From assembly GCA_902772945.1 (NCBI GenBank), contig CACYCU010000226.1:1-17048 (forward strand): 17,048 nt of DNA, read 5' to 3'. Source of the stretch: an uncultured bacterium (lineage in GTDB: Bacteria > Cyanobacteriota > Vampirovibrionia > Gastranaerophilales > Gastranaerophilaceae). The notes under the pieces were generated by a model. It searched no databases. It was not told the origin of the DNA and saw nothing but the letters and a program-made list of their open reading frames with translations. This document shows positions 1 through 6,100 of the stretch, one piece after another; the stretch's first letter is position 1; each line of letters opens with the position of its first letter. Both the position numbers and the translations under genes were made by a program.

Positions 1-791
1 GTTGCAGGGTTACGAGTAAATGAAACACCTGTTGCACAATCGTTACCCATGTTACCAAATACCATTGTTTGAACGTTTACTGCTGTACCAAAATTGTGAT
101 CAATTTTGTTCATATTTCTATATGCAACAGCACGAGGAATATTCCAAGATCTAAATACTGCTTCAATAGCTTCTTGAAGTTGTACATAAGGATCTTGCGG
201 AAATTCTTTTCCTGTAACTTCTTTTATTACGTTTTTATAGATAGGAATCAAAGATTTCCAACCTTCTGCAGATACTTCTGTATCTGAAGTTACGCCTTCT
301 CTTTGTTTTACTTTTTCAACTTCTGATTCAAAATATTTTTGTCTGTCCATTTCCCAAGCAACAGAACCAAACATTGTTAAGAATCTTCTATATGAATCGT
401 AGCAGAAACGGGGGTTGTTAGTTAATTTAACCATAGCTTCAACAGTTTCATCGTTCAAACCTAAGTTCAAAATAGTTTCCATCATACCGGGCATTGAAAC
501 TCTTGCACCGGATCTAACAGAAACTAACAAAGGATTTGAAGTATCACCGAATTTTTTACCGGCCTGTTCTTCGACATCTTTCAAAGCATATTTAACTTCA
601 TCCATCAAACCTTGAGGCATTGTATTGCCGTTATTGATGTAATCCATACAAGTAGCTGTTGTTATAGTCAATCCCGGCGGAACGGGCAACCCTAGGTTAG
701 TCATTTCAGCTAAGTTAGCACCTTTGCCGCCTAATTCGGCACGCATATGTGCATTCCCCTCTCTGAATAACCATACTCGTTTTTCTGTCAT
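1..791 (-). CDS. ppdK: Pyruvate, phosphate dikinase, N-terminal part (runs off the window)
   Basis: This enzyme interconverts pyruvate, ATP and phosphate with PEP, AMP and pyrophosphate in the cytoplasm, linking glycolysis and gluconeogenesis. The visible 263 residues are the N-terminal nucleotide-binding domain: they start MTEKRVWLFREG, then show LGGKGANLAEMTNLGLPVPP (about residues 21-40), which is the signature start of PPDK, then SVRSGARVSMPGMMETILNLG around residue 90 and an RNMNKIDHNFGTAVNVQ-type stretch near the edge. The phosphohistidine and PEP-binding domains must lie beyond position 1. The ATG at 791 is preceded by AAAAGGAG with 8 nt spacing, which fixes the start. It appears to be its own transcription unit: a terminator lies upstream of its promoter. 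The family call rests on clear sequence resemblance to PPDK rather than PEP synthase. Confidence 0.95.
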   Translation of the reverse strand, partial: MTEKRVWLFREGNAHMRAELGGKGANLAEMTNLGLPVPPGLTITTATCMDYINNGNTMPQGLMDEVKYALKDVEEQAGKKFGDTSNPLLVSVRSGARVSMPGMMETILNLGLNDETVEAMVKLTNNPRFCYDSYRRFLTMFGSVAWEMDRQKYFESEVEKVKQREGVTSDTEVSAEGWKSLIPIYKNVIKEVTGKEFPQDPYVQLQEAIEAVFRSWNIPRAVAYRNMNKIDHNFGTAVNVQTMVFGNMGNDCATGVSFTRNPA

Positions 792-828
792 AGTAATTTC
801 TCCTTTTCTTTAAAGAATAATAATCATC

Positions 829-837
829 ATCATAGCA
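829..837 (-). promoter_or_regulatory. Extended -10 promoter element for ppdK
   Basis: On the minus strand this reads TGCTATGAT, an extended -10 (TGn plus TATGAT), about 38 nt before the ppdK ATG. No good -35 hexamer is visible 16-18 nt upstream, but extended -10 promoters can do without one. The same TGCTATAAT pattern appears in front of the SpoIID-family gene and the HU gene in this window, which supports the call. It remains a prediction from sequence alone. Confidence 0.4.
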
Positions 838-910
838 GAATTCTAACATGAACATAGATTTTTAAATAATAATTGTTAAATTTTATTTTAAAAACTATAT
901 TAATATCACA

Positions 911-948
911 TAATAAAAAGAAAAACGACTTGCATATTGCTCGTCGTT
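911..948 (-). terminator. Rho-independent terminator after the 347-aa gene
   Basis: On the minus strand a 6-bp stem AACGAC/GTCGTT (positions 948-943 and 929-924) encloses a 13-nt loop and is followed by TTTTTCTTTTTAT. This is the usual layout of an intrinsic terminator. It sits about 115 nt after the stop codon at 1064 and before the ppdK promoter, so it most likely ends the transcript of the 1064-2107 gene. Confidence 0.6.
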
Positions 949-1063
949 GGAAAATCAATAGGAAAAAGGGAAAGGAAAAATTTTTGTTATAGTCTGCCAT
1001 CTGCACATGACTGCTCTTTAATAACTTGCAATCACTTGCATCTCAGACTTGCAGTCTTTTTAT
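924..1063 (-). repeat. 3' untranslated stretch with four ACTTGCA/TGCAAGT heptamers
   Basis: Between the stop of the 347-aa gene and its terminator there is no open reading frame of note. The 7-mer ACTTGCA (TGCAAGT on the gene strand) occurs at 928-934, 1024-1030, 1034-1040 and 1047-1053. There are also complementary segments: AGACT/AGTCT at 1045-1057 and GACTGC (1009-1014) with GCAGTC (1051-1056). The stretch can therefore fold. A structured 3' UTR or a small RNA is possible; no known RNA family is recognised. Confidence 0.35.
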
Positions 1064-2107
1064 TTACCCGAATGTCTTGAATGATGATTCGACATTCTTT
1101 TGTATTACAGAGCTTACAGAATCCAACTCTGTGGAAATTGCCCTCTGTTCTGTGTCAAGTTGTTTCAATCTCAATTCAAGAGCCTTGTCTTCAGATTGAA
1201 CGATTTCTATTTTTGCGTTTATCTCCTGTATTGCTTGGTCGTACTGATATTTTTCATATTCGTATTGATTCATTGCATCTTGGTATTTTTCCTGATCGGT
1301 AGCCGTTTCTGTTGTTAAGGCATAAGTAACCAAATTACCTGCTCCGTCAGGAATTGAAATATTTATGTATCTGCCTGAACTGTCTTGTTCTATTCTGCAA
1401 TTGTCGACAGCTTTCACTTCCTCTGCTTTTGTTTCACTGCCGATTTTATAACAATGAATATTTGATTTTGAATTACTATGTTCATCATATATTGCTGATT
1501 GCAAGTCTTTTGATTTATAGAAATACGGAACCCATTCTTCTGTAGTTGTATTTTTTACATATCTTACAAGATAATCATCTTCGCCATATTTTTGTTTTAA
1601 CAAATCTAAATAAGCTTCTTCTTCCAGCTTCAATTTTTCCAGCTGATCAGTGCTTAATGATTTTAAGTATTCATCTTGACCTTCATATGTGCCGCTGCTT
1701 GAGCCAGAACCAATTGCTTGAATATCACCCAGATTTCTTAATTCATCCGGACCAACCTTCCAAGGTCCTGACTGACCACCGTTTACAATACTTGTTGTTG
1801 CGGCTATTACAGAAAAATCATCAACCCATTGACGCAAGTAACTAACCTTATAATTACCGCTTCCTTGAGAAATCATAGCAGTAATTTGGTTTGTTAAAGC
1901 GCCATCTTGGAAGGTATAAACTGTTTTTGTAAAATCGTCAACAGATGGAGGTACAGGCACTTCCATACCCAGCAGTTGGCTATAATAGCTGGCAGACTGA
2001 TTTGACAACGCTGTTCTTTGTTGGTTAATCTGCTGACCTTCAAATTCAACATTGTTTTTTCTGGCTGTCAGACCTAAAAATCTAGCTTGTGAGGCTGCCA
2101 TTCCCAT
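1064..2107 (-). CDS. Hypothetical coiled-coil protein, filament- or secreted-type architecture
   Basis: The 347-aa product is not assigned to a named family. It has no signal peptide or membrane segment. Residues 1-48 (MGMAASQARFLGLTARKNNV onward, rich in Q, N and A) look like one long helix, and residues 275-347 form a clear coiled coil (EYEKYQYDQAIQEINAKIEI, then LELRLKQLDTEQRAISTELD) ending SSFKTFG. The middle is mixed strand and loop. Helical termini around a variable core, without a cleavable signal, is the general plan of flagellin-like or type III-exported proteins, but no specific signature is seen, so this is only an analogy. The start at 2107 has AAAGGAAG 11 nt upstream; a second ATG two codons on is also possible. 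It follows the HEAT-like gene by 143 nt and has its own terminator. I recall similar proteins in Gastranaerophilales genomes, unverified. Confidence 0.75.
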   Translation of the reverse strand: MGMAASQARFLGLTARKNNVEFEGQQINQQRTALSNQSASYYSQLLGMEVPVPPSVDDFTKTVYTFQDGALTNQITAMISQGSGNYKVSYLRQWVDDFSVIAATTSIVNGGQSGPWKVGPDELRNLGDIQAIGSGSSSGTYEGQDEYLKSLSTDQLEKLKLEEEAYLDLLKQKYGEDDYLVRYVKNTTTEEWVPYFYKSKDLQSAIYDEHSNSKSNIHCYKIGSETKAEEVKAVDNCRIEQDSSGRYINISIPDGAGNLVTYALTTETATDQEKYQDAMNQYEYEKYQYDQAIQEINAKIEIVQSEDKALELRLKQLDTEQRAISTELDSVSSVIQKNVESSFKTFG

Positions 2108-2172
2108 TTGTTGTCGAACTTCCTTTCATTGTTGTACACCATGCATGTCGGCATATCGGGACAAAAACTTTA

Positions 2173-2192
2173 AACATGAAGTTAATCATGTT
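2173..2192. repeat. 7-bp inverted repeat between two hypothetical genes
   Basis: AACATGA (2173-2179) and TCATGTT (2186-2192) are perfect inverted repeats around a 6-nt spacer. The site lies after the stop of the HEAT-like gene (2251) and 66 nt before the start of the 347-aa gene. It could be an operator for the downstream gene or a weak terminator for the upstream one; a run TTTTTG follows on the minus strand after a few bases. The sequence cannot decide between these. Confidence 0.4.
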
Positions 2193-2201
2193 AAGGAATT
2201 G

Positions 2202-2213
2202 TTACAAATGTAA
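2202..2213 (-). promoter_or_regulatory. Palindrome TTACA-N2-TGTAA upstream of the 347-aa gene
   Basis: The minus strand reads TTACATTTGTAA, a 5-bp-arm palindrome with a 2-nt centre, about 95 nt before the ATG at 2107. The identical 12-mer in the same gene-sense orientation occurs at 9572-9583, about 70 nt before another gene of unknown function. A shared transcription factor site is a reasonable reading; no regulator is recognised. Confidence 0.35.
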
Positions 2214-2250
2214 TTATTCATATTAAATATTATTTTTAATTTGTTACATT

Positions 2251-2712
2251 TTAATTTCTAAATCTTGGATTTAAATAAGCTAAAATTGCACCGCCAATTT
2301 CTTCATTAGGATCAAAGTTTGATGTTGTTGGATGCAAAGAGTTTTGTATAAGCATTTTTACCAAAGGTCCAAAAGCATCGGGAATTTGTGTTTTTCGATA
2401 TATTCCTGCCAGAAAAGTTTGAATATTTGGAGAAGTTGTATTATTCAATCGTGATAATACAGGATATATCTTGTCTACTCCTTCTACACCATTGTCAATC
2501 ATGCTATTTAATATATATAAACTTTCAGCCAGTTGCGCCTCATTATTTGAATTTGCAATTACATTAAACAAATATGGCAAAGCACTTTCTTTTTGTTTTA
2601 CAAAATAATCAACCTTTCTTGAATCCACAAGCATATAATTTCTGTTATGCTGAGGTAAGCTTGGCTGCATATAAGTGCAACTATTATAACTATTTACTGT
2701 TAAATAATTCAT
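2251..2712 (-). CDS. Hypothetical HEAT-like helical-repeat protein
   Basis: A 153-aa protein with no signal peptide or membrane span. From residue 33 it appears fully helical, in pairs of about 15-20 residues (33-54, 57-74, 78-91, 94-107, 111-124, 135-146) with conserved-looking turns such as SALPYLFNVIANSNNEAQLAESLYIL and DAFGPLVKMLIQNSLHPTT. This pattern resembles short HEAT/ARM-type repeats, which bind other proteins, but no family signature allows a firm assignment. Residues 1-30 are Asn/Tyr-rich and probably flexible. The ATG at 2712 follows AAGGAG with ideal spacing; that site overlaps the stop codon of the membrane-protein gene 9 nt upstream, so the two are co-transcribed and probably translationally coupled. 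A role as partner of the neighbouring membrane protein is inference from context only. Confidence 0.75.
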   Translation of the reverse strand: MNYLTVNSYNSCTYMQPSLPQHNRNYMLVDSRKVDYFVKQKESALPYLFNVIANSNNEAQLAESLYILNSMIDNGVEGVDKIYPVLSRLNNTTSPNIQTFLAGIYRKTQIPDAFGPLVKMLIQNSLHPTTSNFDPNEEIGGAILAYLNPRFRN

Positions 2713-2721
2713 TTTTTCTCC

Positions 2722-4194
2722 TTATGAATAAACATACGGCGGGCCATTTTTAATTTCCAGCAATATATTATCCGCCATAACTTTTAATTCTTCCCTTGGT
2801 TTACCTTGTCTTATTTGTTTGTAAAATTCGTTCATCAACGGCTGTATTGAGGCATCTTTTTTGGCTTTGAAATTTCTCAATTCTGTTGATACAAGACGTT
2901 GTTGAAGTTCGGCTTCTGTTTGAGCATTATATTTTTTGACCTGAACTTCTTTTATAGCATCTCCCATAAGTTTTCCGCCATATCCTACAGCTGTCAAGCC
3001 TGTCGTACCTAAAAACAGAGATTTGAATTGAGCGTTTTCAGTATCCAAAAGATAATTATATAAAAATGCTCTGTAATCATTTACGTGGGAATAAAATGTC
3101 GGTTTTGGAGTCGTGCCGCCCCCGCAATAAACATTTGCATCAACTGTTGATTTTCCGATTTCTTTTGACATACGTTTTATAAATTCTTCTTTATCTGACC
3201 AATTCAAAGGTTCCAAAACTTTTTTCATATAATCATCAGTTGCTTCAATTGTTTTAAACAAATTCTCAAGATTTGCCATATCTTGCTTTTTTGTATTTTC
3301 TGAAGAGTTTTTTACTACCTTTGAAATTTCAGATTTTGTATCATTTAAAAATTTTTCTAAATGACCTTTACTCTTTGTCAAAAGCTTTAAAGACAAAAAT
3401 CCTAAACCTATAATTCCAGCAAGAGTTCCCAAACCTACCAAAAAATAAGCGTAATTTTTTTTCTTTTCCGGATTTTGACGTTTTGAATTTCCTTTAAATT
3501 TTAAAGCTTCAAATGTTTCTCGTTTTTTTATTTTATTATCTTGTTCATAATTAAGATATTTACTCAATTCTATAGCTTTTTGAGAAAGCAGACTTCTTGT
3601 TATTTGAATTTTTCCGCCAAAGGACTGAGTTTCTATATCAATAAGTTTTTCTTGCAAATTTTTCTGAATATCCGCTTCTCGTTTTTTTACCCATACTTCC
3701 TTAAATCCATCAAAAAAGGTTTTTCCCATAAATGCCATAGCTGTCAATGCAAAAACTCCGCAACCGGCTTGTATTGTCCTATAATTTGGGCATTCTACAA
3801 TTCTATATAACGCCTGAAAAGATTCATCATTAATGGCAACATTTCGGACAGTCGGCGGAACTCGTTTGAGTTTATCAATAGTCAAATTTACCTTCGAACT
3901 GTAATGTACAAGTCCTGCAATACCCGCTATTGCACCCATAACCCCCAAAGATATTGCACTAATAGGCACCAAATTTTTTTTATCTCTTTTCTTTTCATCC
4001 AACTTCTCCGGCATTGAAACTTTCTTTGATATCAATAAGGTATCCATAGTTTCATTTAAATCAGCACAATCTTCTTTTATATAATTGTTTACCAAAAAAC
4101 CTTCTTTGGTTTCAGAGTTTGTTCGTTTTTGTGCATTTGTCAAATTCTTTTGCTGTCTGACAGTTTCTGCGTCATGTAATGGTGATATTGGCAT
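2722..4194 (-). CDS. Hypothetical four-TM protein with an internal duplication
   Basis: The 490-aa product has an about 70-residue charged cytoplasmic-type N terminus, then four likely membrane segments at about 76-98, 143-163, 248-271 and 391-412. It is a tandem repeat of one module: TM, a soluble linker, TM, then a charged amphipathic helix. The helix after TM2 reads FDGFKEVWVKK (161-171) with LQEKLIDIE at 180-188. The helix after TM4 reads GDAIKEVQVKK (411-421) with LQQRLVSTE at 430-438. The spacing from KEV to LQ is 15 residues in both. The first linker is about 44 residues, the second about 120, so the copies have diverged. Start at 4194 has GAAGGAA inside the end of the previous gene (TAA, one base, ATG), so they are coupled. 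No known family or catalytic motif is recognised. The organisation suggests a membrane-anchored scaffold, but function is unknown. Confidence 0.8.
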   Translation of the reverse strand: MPISPLHDAETVRQQKNLTNAQKRTNSETKEGFLVNNYIKEDCADLNETMDTLLISKKVSMPEKLDEKKRDKKNLVPISAISLGVMGAIAGIAGLVHYSSKVNLTIDKLKRVPPTVRNVAINDESFQALYRIVECPNYRTIQAGCGVFALTAMAFMGKTFFDGFKEVWVKKREADIQKNLQEKLIDIETQSFGGKIQITRSLLSQKAIELSKYLNYEQDNKIKKRETFEALKFKGNSKRQNPEKKKNYAYFLVGLGTLAGIIGLGFLSLKLLTKSKGHLEKFLNDTKSEISKVVKNSSENTKKQDMANLENLFKTIEATDDYMKKVLEPLNWSDKEEFIKRMSKEIGKSTVDANVYCGGGTTPKPTFYSHVNDYRAFLYNYLLDTENAQFKSLFLGTTGLTAVGYGGKLMGDAIKEVQVKKYNAQTEAELQQRLVSTELRNFKAKKDASIQPLMNEFYKQIRQGKPREELKVMADNILLEIKNGPPYVYS

Positions 4195-4195
4195 A

Positions 4196-4846
4196 TTATT
4201 CCTTCTCGATTATCTTTTTGTATAATTTATTTATAAATGTTTTTAGTTCAAATGTGCGTTTTGCATTTTCAATTTTCTTATCTTCATTATCAATATCCAA
4301 TGGTTGAAATATTGAAAACAATGATTTTATTTTTTTCTTTAAATTTGAAAATGCATCAGAAATTCTTTTTTCAATTGAATTTTTTAACTCTCCTGCCATT
4401 GCCGTTAATTTGTCTGAAATGTCAACTATTTTTTGCGATATAGATGCTGCAAAATTCAAAATATTAGCAACATTTTTAATAGCAGAAGCAGTAATATTTA
4501 AAACAAATCCTATTGGTTTCGATATTATTTGGGGAGTATTTTGCCTCAAAAAATTTACTAAATTTGTTAATTTTTGACTTGAGTTCATTAAAGCTGATAC
4601 AAAATTTTTCTGCATTTGAGCAAAATGTATAGCATCATTCTGTCTTTGTAATTGAGCATTTTTTTGCGCTTTTAAAAAAGCTCCGATTGCTGCACATTCA
4701 TTCCAACTCATCTCACCAGGCTTGGCTGAAAAATCTGCTTTTCGAGCCCCGCCCATACCACTGCATATAGGGCATGCTCCTTGAGGAAGCCCATGAGGAC
4801 AAGTACCTATTTTTGCGTTGTTTGCATGTACTGTTGCTAAAGACAT
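4196..4846 (-). CDS. Hypothetical protein with N-terminal CPHG-x5-CPIC putative zinc motif
   Basis: I place the start at the ATG at 4846 (216 aa), preceded by GAGG with 8 nt spacing. The frame stays open upstream to a GTG at 4957, adding 37 residues (253 aa). Residues 14-33 carry GTCPHGLPQGACPICSGMGG: C16, H18, C25 and C28 could bind one zinc ion. The rest is helical: 50-105 rich in Gln and Asn, a hydrophobic stretch at 107-150 that may be amphipathic or membrane-associated, and a basic helix at 152-180 (LKNSIEKRISDAFSNLKKKI). There is no signal peptide. It is first in an operon with the duplicated four-TM protein and the HEAT-like protein, one base from its neighbour. I recall this Cys motif from Gastranaerophilales proteins but know no function. 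A zinc site is inference from spacing of the ligands. Confidence 0.75.
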   Translation of the reverse strand: MSLATVHANNAKIGTCPHGLPQGACPICSGMGGARKADFSAKPGEMSWNECAAIGAFLKAQKNAQLQRQNDAIHFAQMQKNFVSALMNSSQKLTNLVNFLRQNTPQIISKPIGFVLNITASAIKNVANILNFAASISQKIVDISDKLTAMAGELKNSIEKRISDAFSNLKKKIKSLFSIFQPLDIDNEDKKIENAKRTFELKTFINKLYKKIIEKE

Positions 4847-4970
4847 TAAAAAATCCTCATACAGAGGACTCAAAAACTCACTTCCAATCTGTGCGTAGAA
4901 GCAAAATATTCGAGCATTCCGACTCTTACGGCTGCGCCAGCAGTTGGAGATATTCACTCCATTTCCTCTT
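4847..4970 (-). ncRNA. Structured 5' leader with Shine-Dalgarno hairpin, possible cis-regulatory RNA
   Basis: Between a likely start site near 4970 and the ATG at 4846 the leader is visibly richer in G and C than its surroundings and can fold. P1: TCCAACTG (4948-4941) pairs with CAGATTGGA (4891-4883), 8 bp with one bulged A. Within it GCA-CCG pairs with CGG-TGC (4935-4929 with 4921-4914). Near the gene, AGTCCTC (4870-4864) pairs with GAGGATT (4858-4852), hiding the Shine-Dalgarno; one G-U pair. Alternatively, TCCTCT (4868-4863) can pair with AGAGGA at the 5' end (4969-4964), which would free the Shine-Dalgarno. The two are mutually exclusive. No known riboswitch class is recognised. A competing reading is that this is coding, since a GTG at 4957 is in frame with the gene. 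Confidence 0.4.
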
Positions 4971-4976
4971 ATTTAA

Positions 4977-5005
4977 AGAATATTTCAAGATAAATATTTA
5001 GTCAA
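4977..5005 (-). promoter_or_regulatory. Sigma-70-type promoter for the Cys-motif protein operon
   Basis: On the minus strand TTGACT (5005-5000) is followed after exactly 17 nt by TATTCT (4982-4977). The predicted start near 4970 would give a leader of about 124 nt before the ATG at 4846. This is among the best -35/-10 pairs in the window and supports one transcript for the three genes down to 2251. Confidence 0.5.
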
Positions 5006-5085
5006 TTGATAATAAGTTTTGTAAATAATTTTCTTTTTTGTGATTTTATCGGATACAAAAAAACTTTATATATCTGAGAGAGATT

Positions 5086-5256
5086 ATGAAGATTACAGAT
5101 ATTACAAGTTTTAAAAATGCTATAAACAAGCTAGATAATATGACGCAGGATTCTTCTAAACCGAATTCGGTATTCCCGCAAAAAAGCAGTCAGGAAAGAA
5201 TCAATCAATTTCTTGAAATTGCTCAGGGTAGAGGAGTTCCATATTGGGATGATTAA
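5086..5256 (+). CDS. Small hypothetical protein, 56 aa
   Basis: A short frame starting MKITDITSFKNAINKLDNM and ending GRGVPYWDD. GAGAGAG lies a few bases before the ATG, an acceptable ribosome binding site. The residue composition (Ser, Lys, Gln, Asp, few Cys) and a likely amphipathic helix at residues 7-19, then a second helix around 36-48, look like a real protein and not a random frame. It is the only plus-strand gene between two minus-strand operons, divergent from the Cys-motif gene and convergent with exbD. Its TAA overlaps the exbD stop by 4 bp through the palindrome TTAA (5253-5256). No family is recognised; it could be a small regulator or a toxin/antitoxin-like partner, but nothing shows this. 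Confidence 0.55.
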   Translation: MKITDITSFKNAINKLDNMTQDSSKPNSVFPQKSSQERINQFLEIAQGRGVPYWDD

Positions 5257-5645
5257 ATTTCATCAATAGAAATACTTGTTATTCCAGAATTTCTTGCGCA
5301 ATCCATAACTTTTACCATTGCACCGTGCGATGAATCTGCATCTGTACGAATTAACAATCCGTCCGGATAGTTTTGAGCTTGAGACCGTATGCTGTTTTCG
5401 AGATTATCCAACGTTATTAATTCCCCGTCAATATAATAGTTGTCATCTGAATCAACCATTACAGTCATGATTTTGGTTTCTTTATCTTTTACCTGCTGTT
5501 CTGCAACATTCTCAGGTACTGTCAAATTCAACCCTTGCTGATCAAGCATCGGAGCTATGACCATCATTATGATTAAAAGTACCAAAAAGATATCTGTTAA
5601 AGGTGTAATATTTATCTCATTAAAAGTATCGCGCATTTTAGACAT
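5253..5645 (-). CDS. exbD: ExbD/TolR-family proton-channel component (second copy)
   Basis: The 130-aa product has a short cytoplasmic N terminus, one membrane helix at about 16-36 and a periplasmic C-terminal domain, the standard ExbD/TolR plan. The key membrane Asp is D18 in the motif NITPLTD. With ExbB it would form the proton-driven motor that energises TonB- or TolA-type transducers across the periplasm. The region EINITPLTDIFLVLLIIMMV is identical to the upstream copy. Its ATG overlaps the upstream exbD stop by one base (TAATG), so translation is coupled. Compared with copy one it lacks the longer basic tail and ends SISIDEI. The C-terminal periplasmic part differs strongly from copy one, so the two are not redundant by sequence. 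Distinguishing ExbD from TolR needs genome context; there is no Pal or TolB in this window. Confidence 0.92.
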   Translation of the reverse strand: MSKMRDTFNEINITPLTDIFLVLLIIMMVIAPMLDQQGLNLTVPENVAEQQVKDKETKIMTVMVDSDDNYYIDGELITLDNLENSIRSQAQNYPDGLLIRTDADSSHGAMVKVMDCARNSGITSISIDEI

Positions 5646-6094
5646 TAATTTACCCTTCCTTTTTCTAGTTCTTTTTGTTCTTTTTTACTTAACGGTTCAC
5701 CGGCAACTATTAACTTTTTATATTCAGCATCTTGAGCCGCATTCATTATATCCATTATCTTTGAACTTTTTACCTTTTCATCAGCTTTAACTACGAGTTC
5801 AGGCTTTTCTAATGAACCTTTCAATGCTACTAATTCTTCAGCAAGGGATTCCTCAGTTATAGGAGTTCCGTTCAAATACATATTACCCTCTTTTGTAACG
5901 GATACTGTTGCATTTTGATGTTCAACAGAAACACCGCTGTTAATCTCAGGCATCTTTATCGAAGTATCATTTGATTGGAATGTTGGTGCAACAACCATCA
6001 TTATAATCAACAATACCAAAAAGATATCTGTTAAAGGTGTAATATTTATCTCTGTAAACAGGGCTTCTTTACCCTTGCTGTTTTTCATGCCCAT
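5645..6094 (-). CDS. exbD: ExbD/TolR-family proton-channel component (first copy)
   Basis: A 149-aa ExbD/TolR protein: N-terminal basic tail, one membrane helix at about 21-42 with the proton-relay Asp D23 in NITPLTD, then a periplasmic domain ending KKEQKELEKGRVN. It sits between exbB and the second exbD. The start is uncertain: ATG at 6094 or at 6088 (GGCATGAAAAAC). Neither has a Shine-Dalgarno in the immediate 20 nt; the upstream region is instead the hairpin element at 6101-6140, with GGCGG before the stem. The stop shares one base with the next ATG. Two different ExbD subunits per operon are known in some ExbB/ExbD systems, where a heteromeric channel is proposed; here that is inference. 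Confidence 0.92.
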   Translation of the reverse strand: MGMKNSKGKEALFTEINITPLTDIFLVLLIIMMVVAPTFQSNDTSIKMPEINSGVSVEHQNATVSVTKEGNMYLNGTPITEESLAEELVALKGSLEKPELVVKADEKVKSSKIMDIMNAAQDAEYKKLIVAGEPLSKKEQKELEKGRVN

Positions 6095-6100
6095 ATTTTT

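Noticed and set aside
69..615. Plus-strand frames of 72 and 66 aa over ppdK
   Set aside because: They lie antisense to the clear PPDK coding sequence and show no protein-like motifs.
1045..1064. Plus-strand hairpin AGACT-TGC-AGTCT followed by TTTTATTT as terminator
   Set aside because: No plus-strand gene ends here; stem of 5 bp with a 3-nt loop is weak and the T run is the antisense of the gene's own A-rich tail.
4846..4957. In-frame N-terminal extension from GTG 4957 of the Cys-motif protein
   Set aside because: GAGG is ideally placed for ATG 4846, and the extension has a basic, Cys-containing sequence unlike the rest. It is kept as an alternative because AGAGG precedes the GTG.
5034..5075. 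Promoter for the 56-aa gene (TTGTGA with TTTATA)
   Set aside because: The spacer is about 21 nt and no other good -10/-35 pair is seen, so I do not list it.
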